A stretch of DNA of 64,000 nucleotides from Schistocephalus solidus (taxonomy: Eukaryota > Platyhelminthes > Cestoda > Diphyllobothriidea > Diphyllobothriidae), in NCBI GenBank assembly GCA_017591395.1, contig WEDG01003500.1:124001-188000 (forward strand), given 5' to 3'. Below the pieces are notes generated by a model. The model did not search any database. It saw nothing but the letters and a program-made list of their open reading frames with translations, and was not told the DNA's origin. Shown here piece by piece: positions 22,201 to 34,200 of the stretch. The position numbers and the translations under genes are program-made. Positions within the stretch are counted from its first letter, which is position 1; every line of letters starts with the position of its first letter.

Positions 22201-25200
22201 GTTTCGTACGTGGCCAGTCGAACTGTGCTATAGCCTTTGATTTCCGAAGGTGGGCAAGGTTCTGTTGATTTTGCTTATAAACATCTTTGTTGGGTCATCT
22301 TCGCGAGGAATGTAGGCCATTCTTGGCGGTGTTAAGCTAACTATGCATTGAGTTGTACAATTCTCTTATTGCCGATACGCACGGAAATGCGAGCCCCAGT
22401 GAGTAATTGAAAAGAAGTAGATGCGATCGCTGGGACAAGAGCTTTATTCACCTGATGTTTCAGATTCCAACTGGAACCCATTATCAGAGACAGTATTAGT
22501 TACTGGTAATTCGTACGCAGGGAGTTGCAGTATTAAAAGGATGTCATTGCTAGACTACTGCATGCCTACGGCAATTAACAGCTCCCGTTAAGCGATGCTG
22601 ACTGCGCTCTGGTGCGTTAATTATTTGATGGCCAGCATGCGGGTCGTTATGCGCTGAAATTTCGTCACTCGTGTTGGAGGGTGGCTTGATGATTGCTCAG
22701 CCATCTGATTCACTGGCACTGGCGTTGGAAAATGTGTTCACCTGAGCGCTCCCCGAGTGACCGATTGCTATGGCCAAACTGAGTTTCAATACCGAATATG
22801 GGTTGGGTAAGTCAATGGACTTGTTAATAGACTGGGGGCCTGTAAACCACGACTCAAGCAACTCGCGGTTCAAGTGATTATCACCCCTTGCGAAAATTTC
22901 GGCTTCGTCAAACTTGAATTTCGGCCGGGACGAACGGCAAAATCACACCGAACCTAAATGTTGGGATGCGATTCCATACGTCAAAAACATATCGGAGGGT
23001 ATCAGTCACCTTCTCATGACACTTGAAGTGGGAGTTGGGTATGACTGGCTGATGACGGCTAATAAGCCAGAAATGGCCATTCCAGTCACCCTTGTCTTTG
23101 TCGGTCATGTTATTCTGCCTTTATCCTTAGCTGCCGTACGGCTGCTGGCGGGGCTTGAGAGTTAGCACCAACGCACAACGGGACGAGTGAATCCTGTAAC
23201 CGATCAGTGAGCGCCCAACTACCATTGTTATATATATATATATATATAAATCTACAGAGTGTAAGACTCCTGGTCAAAAGGTTGCATGCTCGATCCTAGG
23301 GTCTCACAATACTTGTAGTTGGGAATGTCTTGCTGGTTTTGGGTGAAAAGCCAGAAATGATTATACCCGACTCTTTTTTCCTTGTCAGTAATTTTCTTCT
23401 AAAGCATCATTTTCACATTTGCATAGCAACTGAACATTTATTTGCTTTTCTGCTTTTCAAGTGGAAAATTTGGAGATGTTAGTAAATGCACCGAGAAGTC
23501 CACTGGTTACGAACTGGCGGCAAAAGTCATTCCAATTCATTCAGCTGAGGACACGGAGAGTGTAATGAACGAGGTCGCCATTATGAACAAGTTACGGCAT
23601 GTACGTCTCATCCAACTCTACGATGTCTATTCGAATCCGGACAAGATAACGCTCATTATGGAATTGTAAGTCTCTTGGTTTTGTCACAATGCTAAATTTA
23701 AACCGTGAATGGGCTTCTTTCCTTGATGGTTACATGAATCTGAGTAGACGTTGATCCCTTGTCAACTGTTAGTAAAGGTAAATGATTTGCATATATTAAA
23801 GTGTAAATCAACCTTATAATAATATTAGTAATTGCATTTAAATAAGAGGGTGATGGCATAGCAGAAAAAACAAAGTACATGTCAAAACTCTTGGAGCGTG
23901 TACTGCATCTCATTAAAGCGAAGAATCCGTCAAAATGAAATTGCTATATGGTTACCTGATACACCATCTTAACAGCACAGGTACTAACTATAAGTCCGCA
24001 CAGGTTTAGCTGATTTACTGCTGTAACTGCTGCTCAATGATAAAGCTGCAAGGCATTTGACTCACTAATGGCATCCCCAGTGTTCCCGTATGATTTCTTC
24101 CAGAAAGACCACTTTTTAATTTGTGAATTTTTAATTTATTCCGAGATGAGTCGATACGTTGGAGTAAATCGTGCTTTGACTGAAAATTGAATGAATATTT
24201 GGGCTGAATTCTAGCGCCACCAATATAATGGCGCTGCTGTGGCTGAACAATAAAGCGTTTGACTTAAAAGCTGTCAATGGCCGAAAATTCGGGCCAGAAT
24301 CCAACACTATACAGAACTGGGATTGGATATGCCACACCGAGAACTGACCATGCCAGTCAACTTGCATTTGTCGCTAGTCTTCCCTCTGCACGGTTGCTTG
24401 TCACTTTGTGTCCATTCTCATTAGCAGATGTGGCTAAAGTTTTTAGTTGCATCGCAAATCAAAGTCGATGTTGCAAGCTTATTGACACGTTACTTACTAC
24501 CGATTGTTTTTTTGTGGTTACATGAAAAACAGTGCAGTGCGCGGAGGCAGAACTTAATAGGAATATTTTTTATTTCACGTAATGTCTAAAACTGTGGTCC
24601 CTGCTTCGTGGACTTTTATCATGTTTCAGCATCCCAATACTAATTGAAAAGGGGAAAGGCCGTTAAATACTTGGCACGTTGCATAGACACTGCCAGGAAA
24701 ACTATACTGTTAACGGCATGGGTACGGGAGGACGCCCTCAGGGTCACGAAGTGGTATATGTTAATAGGACTAAATGGCAGCCGATTTGTCATAGTCAGCT
24801 GAAATAGGCCTCGGTTAAAGAAGAACAAAAAACAGCGTGCGTTCTTTGTGGTTTTCCTTCGGTGAAAAGGTTATGAGCGATTTGGTAGGTTCACACTGAA
24901 GCGCTGGCTTACCTATGCGTATGTAAGTGTTCTATTAACTTTGACGTATGTGCTAATGCTGATAATATCGAACTCAGGCAATTGTCTTCTAGTATAAATT
25001 TTATCAGACGTTTCGGTGGTTTCGGAAAATAATGCGTTTTCACTAGTTCGTGCGTCTCTAAGGTGCGCGAGTGTTAATCATCATTGCAGTCAACGCTGCC
25101 GACCATAAGGGACCTACGTGTGATTAAGGTGTGTCCGTTTTAACAAGGGATTCGGTGTTGGCGTATTTGCTTCGAAGTCTTTGTGTCCGGAGGACTGACT

Positions 25201-28200
25201 TTGTCTGTCGTCTTGAGCGGCTGTTAATTCAGGGGTGGTTCGTGACTGTTGCAGCGATGGACCGTCACTTACTGACGAGGATCATGGAGTTGTCATACGG
25301 TGGAACAGAGCTTAGCCCTCATTGCCATGCTTATCCTTACTTTGAGATGTTAGATCGACTGCAAGTACGGCTTTACGTAAAATACATCAAATAGTTTAGA
25401 ACTAGTACTGTGGTCTTACTTGGATACTTTTTCAAACGCACGAGCTTGGCGAAACTGCAAATGAACCACAGGGCTACGTGGCCCTATTAAACATCTGAAA
25501 AGTTGGCATTCAATAAAGGAGGTAAGAGCCATAAAAAAAGATTTTAGATAGCGAAAAACACAAGTTCACCAGCTCCATAGAGGAGCCGACAGCTTGTTAC
25601 TGCTTGCAACAGTGCCAATACGTCTACCGCAGCGGGGCCAGCGAGCGCGCCGCATTTGTAGTCGTCACCACCCGACGCACTCTTGACCAACCACAGGCTA
25701 GAGCCCGGTGTGTGTAAGGCACCACCATCACCGAAACTACCCTGGAGTACTACAGATGGCATTTTTACAACCGTTCTCATAACGGACGCTGATACCATGA
25801 AAATAAGCAAACAATGCGTGAAGTTCTTCTCTCAGACAACGATGTAACTTAACCACAAATGCTTCCGCTTGAAGGGGGCCTATGAATGAAAAAGCGCTTA
25901 CCGCTAGGGGAGTAAGGATTACCGACTCCACATTGTAGTACGTTTATAAGCTTTTTCCGATCTTCGTTGGATTGTGTAAAGCATTTGATACTTCATTGTT
26001 ATGACGCCATAGGTGCACAGTTTACTCTCCGGGGCGATCTTTCCATCAGACTTGCAGTTTGTACTGTCCACCGTCATATCGGGTATACACACATTTCCGA
26101 CATATTGTCACTATTCCTACGCTTCTCTGTTTGCTGGTCTATTCAGCAGAGTCATCTGCTGGACAAAAGTAAGTTTGCATAACTGGAGTAGAGGAAATTG
26201 AATCAAAAACTGCTTAGGTCCCACTGCATCTTAGGTACAGATAAGGTTTGGCCTTGTTAAGTACCAGCAAAAATCATTCAATGCTAATTTTTTGCTATTA
26301 AAACATCATTTAATTTACATTGAGCTGCATACTTCCTAAGTTATTATATTATTCCCCACACTGGCGGCACAGGTATTACCTTAATACCACGATCTGCCAA
26401 TATTTTGCCACTGCATGACCCAGAATTCCCAATGTATTCTGGTAGATACTTCAATATGGTGAATCATTTCATAAAGTATACTACTAACTGCTTGTTCGCA
26501 GCTTATGAATACTATGCGGTTATCTCGCAGTGGCCGATGGACTTTGGCCCAAATATTCATATCAAATCTCGGTCTGCGTTTATAAACCCTTGAATAAACT
26601 GATCTGCTTCAGGTCACAAATTTATTTCTGAGGAAATTAAAAAGCTATTTTTCCTCATGTTTAACCTGTCGTTGCCGACGATAAGATATTTATGACAGTT
26701 TACTCCTTTCAAGAAAAGATGACAATGACACTTAACGCCTAAAAGTACAAATGCATTTTTGTCTGCTGTTTCTTGTAGGATCACTGGAGGTGAACTGTTT
26801 GAACGCATAATCGATGAACATTTTGAACTGAATGAGGATAAATGTGTCAGATTCATGACAGAAATACTTCAAGGGGTGGACTACATGCATTCTCGAAACG
26901 TCCTCCATCTTGACCTCAAGGTAAGGCTCCACTGCATGGCCACTGTAAACAGTTGGGTTCCTCTTATTGCGGCGGATATTAGCTCTCGGTTAGGTCAATT
27001 AGCTCAGGGTGTCAGAGCGTTTTCTACACAGAGGCTTCGTCCCTGCTGACTTGGGTTTGATAAGCACCGAGGCCACCGAATTTATCATAACTAATTTTTA
27101 AAAATGTGAAAAAATTTCCACCAAGGGAGCAACTGTCGGGGAGCGTTGGCAGGAAATAAAAGGAGTTGCTTTTGATGATTACGTTTGGTCGATTTAAACT
27201 TTTTTAATCCGTATTTTGTTCTAATTGAGTTTCATTCTTTGCTATTTCTACAGGGTCTAAAAACATCCAGAAGAACTAATTAAATCAGAACGAACATTGA
27301 AATCTATTTCACCTAAGATTCCAAAGAAACAGAGCCATCGCAATCGGTCCTAAGATATCGGATAATCAGAAAAGGATCACATTATTTATGGGTGAAACGG
27401 TTCACCTAAAGTACCCTACATGGCTGGTTTATATGGGTGGCAGCCGACCGACCTATGTCACGGAGCATAAACGGTGGCATAAGAAATATGACAGATAATT
27501 TGCCAGCATGATAACTGATATATCTTTGTTGTTTTGCAACACAAGGATTAGAGGCTCCATTCACGAATTGAATGGGTGAAAGGTTCAAATTCTGGGTGTA
27601 TCGATGGGCAGGGTCAAAGAAGACTTTCTCTGAACTTTTTGTTTATTATTCTGACTTTCGAACTTGTGCAGATGTCCATTATCAGTGCTGATAGCACCAC
27701 CAGAACAGATGAGAGTCATTGGGGTATATGTATATCAAGTACCAGTAAAAAAGGTCTGGAGATGACTGCGTAGGACTCTGAATTTCAACGCCACTGAATG
27801 CATGTATGGCTTATCTCTCGCCCGAAGCACAGGCTTAGATCAATTTTCGGTTTGGCTTGCTTCCGCTGTGGATGGTAACCTTGGCAGCTGCGAATTTGAA
27901 CTCGTGACCCGTTTCAAATATGTGGACAGCCACCTGCAATAATTTTTCACACCGTCGCAAATAAACTTTATTTTCTTATATACTATCCGAACATGCGTCC
28001 AGTTTGACCAGTGTAGTTGCAAGTACTGTTTTTGCACAGGATACAATACACAAACCCAAACTTATTCCAAGAATGTAGCTGCTATTTGATCGGGATGACG
28101 CCTCAGCCAATGTTAGTTATGAGCCAAGGCGAAAGTCCCCACTCCTTCTCACAGCAGTGCTCTCAACGGCTCCCGAAACATTTTTAATGTATGGCAGGGC

Positions 28201-31200
28201 ATGCCACATCATTGGCGAAGTTTCCGGTCGGATCTTTCGGGTGCGAGCATGTAGTTATTGTTTTATAAACGCATTGGCATAGCGTGTAAGGGGAAATTTT
28301 GTACAAATACCACAGTATTTCTACGATTCATTTGCAAATATATGTATCGGAGGTAACCACAAGGCGTCAGTTTACGCGGCCGAAAGAGCCACTTCTAAAA
28401 TAGGAACCAGTGTGGATGGGCTTACCGCATCAGATGGAGTTGCGGACAAAGGGACTTCACCGAAGAAACTGGTGATTACTCCGGAAGCGGATAAATGTGA
28501 ATGCAGCAGTTATGAAAATGAATCAAACCACCATCAGGTAGTAGCTCACTGGACGAGACCCAGCTGCGCATTAAAGTTCGATGAGACCAAATTTCTCCAG
28601 GACATTGACAAACCCATCAACGAATTACTGCTTTAGTCATGGTTTTCCCATTTTTAGTCGATTAACCAAAGCGAAAAGCTCTCATCTTTTGTATTTGGTG
28701 CTGGTACTACCCCTGAGGAGACTTATTAGCCACGCGCGGAGCGCACTTTTGAGTAATGTCACTTGTTGTGAGAGGTGAAAGTGGCGAGCTCCAGGATGCA
28801 TATCAGAACAGAAGGATGTGATTGCTAGGACTATACGTTTATTGTTCTGGTGGTTTGGATCCCCTACTTGAACACGCCTCGGGGAATGTCGCAGATAAGG
28901 CCACTAAACGTCTCTTATCGCTGCTCGCAGCCTTTTCGCATAATGGCCTTCATGCCAGCGTAGTTGAGTTAAATTTTCCAAGAACCAATACGGGTGATGA
29001 AATTTCGGAAATTAACCAATCGACTGTGAGAAATCAAGAATTTATAGCATCACGTGCAACACTTTGCAATGAGCCCTGGAGACGCCAATTTTGATAGTTA
29101 TGCATTGGTATGACATTCTGTCTCTGAGGCTCTCCATGAGAAATGGTCGAAATGTTAGAAGAATAGAGTTAATGTTGTAGCGATATTGCCTGCTGATTCT
29201 TCGCTTTCAGAAGCAGTTGGTTGCTTCTTAATCATTGGTACTCAAGGTCCCCAGTGCATTACTATGTCGGTGCACGCCAAGCGCATATGAGATAACATTG
29301 CCGATTGCAGTTCTGTTAATGTTGGTTGACGATGACCCGAACCTGATCCACTGTCCTTTGGGCGCAAGTAAATCCGGTAGCGGCCTCACAGTGTTTCAGA
29401 AATCTGCTTTATTACATTGCTTGAAAGCAACCTTTCTGTTCGAAAAATTGACCCAGGCGAAAATTCGTCATTCTTTTGCAGCCCGAAAATATCCTTTGCC
29501 TCACCCGGACGGGATTTAGGATTAAAATTATCGATTTCGGGCTGGCCAGAGAATTGAAGGGCCAGGAGTTGCGGGTACTCTTTGGTACGCCCGAATTCGT
29601 TGCCCCCGAGGTCATCTCCTACGACCCCGTTTCTTTTGCCTCGGATATGTGGTCTGTTGGCGTCATATGCTATGTCCTGTAAGTTATAAATTGGGACTTA
29701 AACTCATAATATTTTGATATTGACCTACTCGAAGTATTTAGGTCGAATTTTGAACAAGCTATGTTGTTCGTTGTTATTCTTCTTTTTACTGTTTCGTCAG
29801 CAACACCCCAAAAACGTTGAAAGAGTTTTAACATAAGTTTTCATTTAAAATGGAAAAACCCACTTGGTTCTGGACTTATATCGAACCTCTTGCAGGTGGC
29901 AGTGTTATAAAGAACATCAAAAAGCCAGTGCAGTCTGATTGACAAAGATAAGCAATACTCAGTTAGATAAAAAAAAACCATCGCGTCATTCTAAGCTAAA
30001 GCCGGTTGTAACTACAAATGTAACAAATTGTCAAGATGGAGTGGGATTCAGTATTGTCTTCATCGTTATTTTCTCCCTCATTAAGCAGCAACCTGTATGC
30101 ATTTCGTGAGCATCTGACTGGTGTGTCACACATACAGAACACTGATTGGGGACGTATGCGGCCTAAACGCAGTGCTTCAAGGGCTCGACACGAATGACTA
30201 CGGTTCCGCTTAGTTTCAACGCAATATCGAGCCAGCCTATTGTGTGGGGAAACGACAGTTTGCCCGTCGATCCCACATGATGGACATCGGTGGAAGCACA
30301 GTGACTCTTGCATGATTTAGTTTATAATGATAACAGACTTGCGCCTCATCTACCACACTCTCTTCACCCTAGCTCACCTAAGCCGGATATCAAGAGCGAG
30401 TCAAGGAGTTGGAAGGAATGGAGTGGGTGCATGTTGCTGGCACGACGTCAACCTGCACCTAGGCGTTCCACCATACTATTCCCTTATGTGTAGCATTTTT
30501 TATGAATGCGTATCCCTGATCGGGCCTCCATTTGCCCCTTGGATTGTTGTAGGAGCTTCTTGTGGCAAAAACCCAGACACAAACTCAATCTTTGTATTTT
30601 TGGAGTGTGAGCTGAACTGGTCAGTACCTGACGGTTAGTATCTGCGATCTTTATCTAAAATCCACAGCAAAGATAAACTGATTCCAGTAATTCTCCCTTT
30701 CTCATCGTTTTCGCTACCATTTAGTCATTTTTTCCTTATCATCCAAGTAAACTTAACTTAGTTCTGTTATACGTAGCCGGGCATGTGAAAAGCCTATTTT
30801 CATGCAAGCAGAACTCGAAATAGGACAAAAAACTGAACCACTTGTTCTGTAGAGCAATGCTATGTTACTGTATGCCACATAGTCATCTGTGAGGTTTACA
30901 AATAACTTACATTCGGAAAATTTCGACTGTTTCGCATCTTGCAGAGAAAAAATAGGTACTAGTAAAGTAAGCATATGAGCAAAAGGGCGCATTTTAGGAA
31001 GCAGTTAAGAAAAAGAGAAAAAACATCATCTGACGTTTCAGCTTCTCACTGCAATCCAGCATCAGAAAAAGAGCCATATAAAGGTTTTGTGCAGGAAAGG
31101 GATGCAGTACAGATGGAAAAAGCCATCAAAGCGATATGGGAATTAAGTTTTGCTACCTGTAAAATTTTAACTTTAGATCAGAGAAAACATTATGATAAAT

Positions 31201-34200
31201 TAGGAGACAAGGGGTAGAGAAGATGCCGGTTCGGAATGTTTGGCTCCGCATCTATTTCTCGAGAAATTAGAAGTGGGTTCCAGCAGTCCTCTGAAAAAAA
31301 GTTACTTTTATATTTTATGTATATGAGAGGCATGTGAACAAGGCAAACATTGGCTCCTTTATATTCTTCAGAACGTGATGTTGGAACTCCGGCTAGAGTT
31401 CCCGGCAAAACACTTTTCCACGTTGGACCGAGAGTAGATCTAAATATTTGAGCAACTCTGCCTTGGATTCAAAGTAATGTTATTAAATTAATTGCATTCC
31501 GCCAACGGGTTTATATGAATATGTAAATATGGCTTAGATTAAAAATTCCGAAAAAGACGAGGAAGATTCGCCTATACTGTCTTTACTTCTAATAATACTA
31601 CTAGCCACTGTGCGGCTGCTTTCGGGGCTCGATTGGGAGCCCCAAAGAAGATCGAAACGAAAGGTTTTCGGTTAGCGATCGGTGAGCGTTCATCAACTAA
31701 TGCTGTCAACATTCCCTATCTAAACCGGCAAGACAACGAGCATGTGGCTCGATGGTTAGAGCGGTGGACTACGGATCGACAGTAGTGGGTTGATCCTTGG
31801 GTAGGGCACTACCTGGGGTTGGGTTGGACGGGCTGACGACAGTTAATAAGCTAGAAATGGTTATCCCAATCGTCCTTGTCTTTGTCGGTAATTTCATTCT
31901 GCTTATAGTAAAAACCAATGTGTTGCTGCTTAAGCGTGAGCCCGAAGACAGAGCGGCACGAGTGAGTTACGATAGCGATCGGTTAGTGTTCGTCAAAAAA
32001 TTTAAATATGGATAAGTTTAATATACTCCAAAAATGGGAATATCATATGGTTATTCCGCAGAAGCCGACGAGGCGCAGTTCTAAGATCGATGTGAATAGT
32101 GGTAGATGACGCTCAGGGATCGACCACGGACCTCAATCGTCCTGATGTGCCTTGGGGCTCACTCTAGAGCCTGACCATTAGCAACACAGTGGCTAGTGCT
32201 ATGAGAAGTATGCAATTACTGAAAAAAACCAGGGAGACTGGAATAGTCATTTCTGGCTTATTAGCTGACGTCAGTCAGCCATATTCAGCCACAGGTTGGG
32301 TCCCACCCAAGGCTCAAACCCACAACTTGTTGTTCAGTACTCCAACGCTATAAGCATTGATCCATGGGTTGGGTGAGCGCCAATCTACCATTGTTAATAT
32401 TCCCAATGATAACCGGCAAGAAAAGAAGATCTGTTTGAGTTTCATGTGTGATGTAACAAAAATTGCAGTAATAATTATGCCGAGCAAAAAGTAGATGTCA
32501 GCTCTGTATCAGATGTTTACTCTGCATGTCCTATTTAGGAGTTTAAAGCCCAGTATATACCCTTTCCAAGCTGATCCACATGATTATTAGTCATCCTTAA
32601 CGATGCCTATATTCTTTCGGTATATAAAACTTTCAAAACCCCCAATTTTAAAAGAGAAGGAAGGCAGCGTAGTTTTCCTATAGTACGGAATAGTTCTAAA
32701 ATATTTTATGCCATCTTTCTTCTTTTTTCTCCAAAAAACCTTCAGAACCTTGATCAAAATTGATTTCCAGGATAGGCTACCGTTGTAAAAGAATCAGTTT
32801 TCTATTATGTATATGCGTTCAAGCTTTGCATCTGGCTGAAATCTGTCCGATTTTAGCATGATGTCAAGCAAAGTCTCAGAAAAGTGCGCCTAAGTGTTTT
32901 GGCTAGAGACTTCTCTGCAGCATCTAATACAAACCTCGCCAAATGTGGCAGTTTTTTAAATTGTGAATGGTCGTGATTGATGAATAGATCCCCGTGGCAG
33001 AAATACGTGCATTTGCCTATGGGGTATTGACACCAGGGCCCCGCTTTCCTTCTCTTATAGTTAGTTTTATCTCCTGCTACTACGCCTTATCAGCTGCATT
33101 TTAAGAATTTTCTCAAAACCAGTCGTCCGACATTCAACATATGCCATTTTCTTCAAATGCAGATTGTCCGGACTGTCTCCTTTCATGGGTGATAACGAGA
33201 GTGAAACACTTTCTAACATTGTCCGATGTGTGTACAGCTTCGACTACACCGAATTTAAGGACATCTCTCAGGATGCCAAGGATTTCATCCGAAAACTGCT
33301 CGTCAAAGATATGAGGTATGCCACTCAATTTTTTGAGACCTGTATTTATATTTTAAAAGACTAAATGCAGCTGATAGTGACAATTAATGCGCAAAAGCGA
33401 CAGAGAATATAAAGCAAACATTATGTGGTACCTGAAGTGTCTGAAAAAGAAGGTATCACGGAATTTGAACTGCTGAAAGAAGCAAACAGGCTAATTCCAG
33501 GAAGTGGCTAGAATAAGAAGAGGTGATCATTGGACCATGGTGTTTATTGGCCTGTGTTTCGGAGCCTCTCTTGAATCCACCCTCAGAGACTTGGTGGAAA
33601 AGCTTACTTGGGGCACAAGTTGCGCAATATTTATAGGGCATGGTTGCTAGGCCCCCACAGGCCTACTTTCGCTGGCAGTCCTCGTGTTTATAGCTCGGTG
33701 TCATAACTGATGCGATTACTGCTTCTTGGTTCGTACCCAAGTCGTTAATGGCCATGATTTTATCACCGTTGTCCATTCCTGGCGTGACAATTTCTCGGTA
33801 ATTTGGCTCCCTGTCACCGGGACAACTGGTCACCCGCATCCTACCCGCGTGGCTAGCAACTGTGCCCAGACAAAATCGCAACACAGAATATGGAGCCACG
33901 AGATCATTGCGCGTATTTATCGACTTAAGAACGATGACTTAAGTAGTTCATGGCTCACGCGGTTAGCAGCCCTTTCGAGAATTTCGGCCTCTTCAAACTT
34001 AAAGGTGTGGCCGGTTACCATCGCATTAGCTGCGACTTGAGAATTTGTGTCTTTCCTCCTCACGGCAATCGCGTCATCGGCCATTCGCGTGTGAAGTAGT
34101 CTCCCAGTTTCTCCGACGTAATTTCTTTGTTCGCAACTGCACTAGATTCAGTAAACCACTCCAGACGTTTCTTGCCACGCTAGCGGGTCTTTCAGCTTCA

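Larger units (their letters stand above)
16236..23461 (+). other. MLCK intron 1 (7.2 kb)
   Basis: GT...AG intron in phase 2. It contains degenerate SINE copies (17.46-17.85 kb), a dispersed GC-richer repeat (18.48-18.84 kb), a PLE end (19.58-19.62 kb), inverted PLE fragments (22.43-23.04 kb) and a good SINE copy (23.03-23.22 kb). An open stretch at 16873-17280 (135 codons) has no recognisable content and I treat it as chance. No gene is recognised at 19.65-22.4 kb. Confidence 0.85.
29679..33162 (+). other. MLCK intron 4 (3.5 kb)
   Basis: GT...AG intron, phase 2. It holds a dispersed repeat (30.31-30.50 kb), an 80-codon ORF of unclear origin (30975-31217) and SINE copies (31.59-32.42 kb). Nothing is recognised at 32.4-33.16 kb. 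Confidence 0.85.

Noticed and set aside
33726..34040. Plus-strand open stretch
   Set aside because: It is the antisense of the PLE GIY-YIG region.
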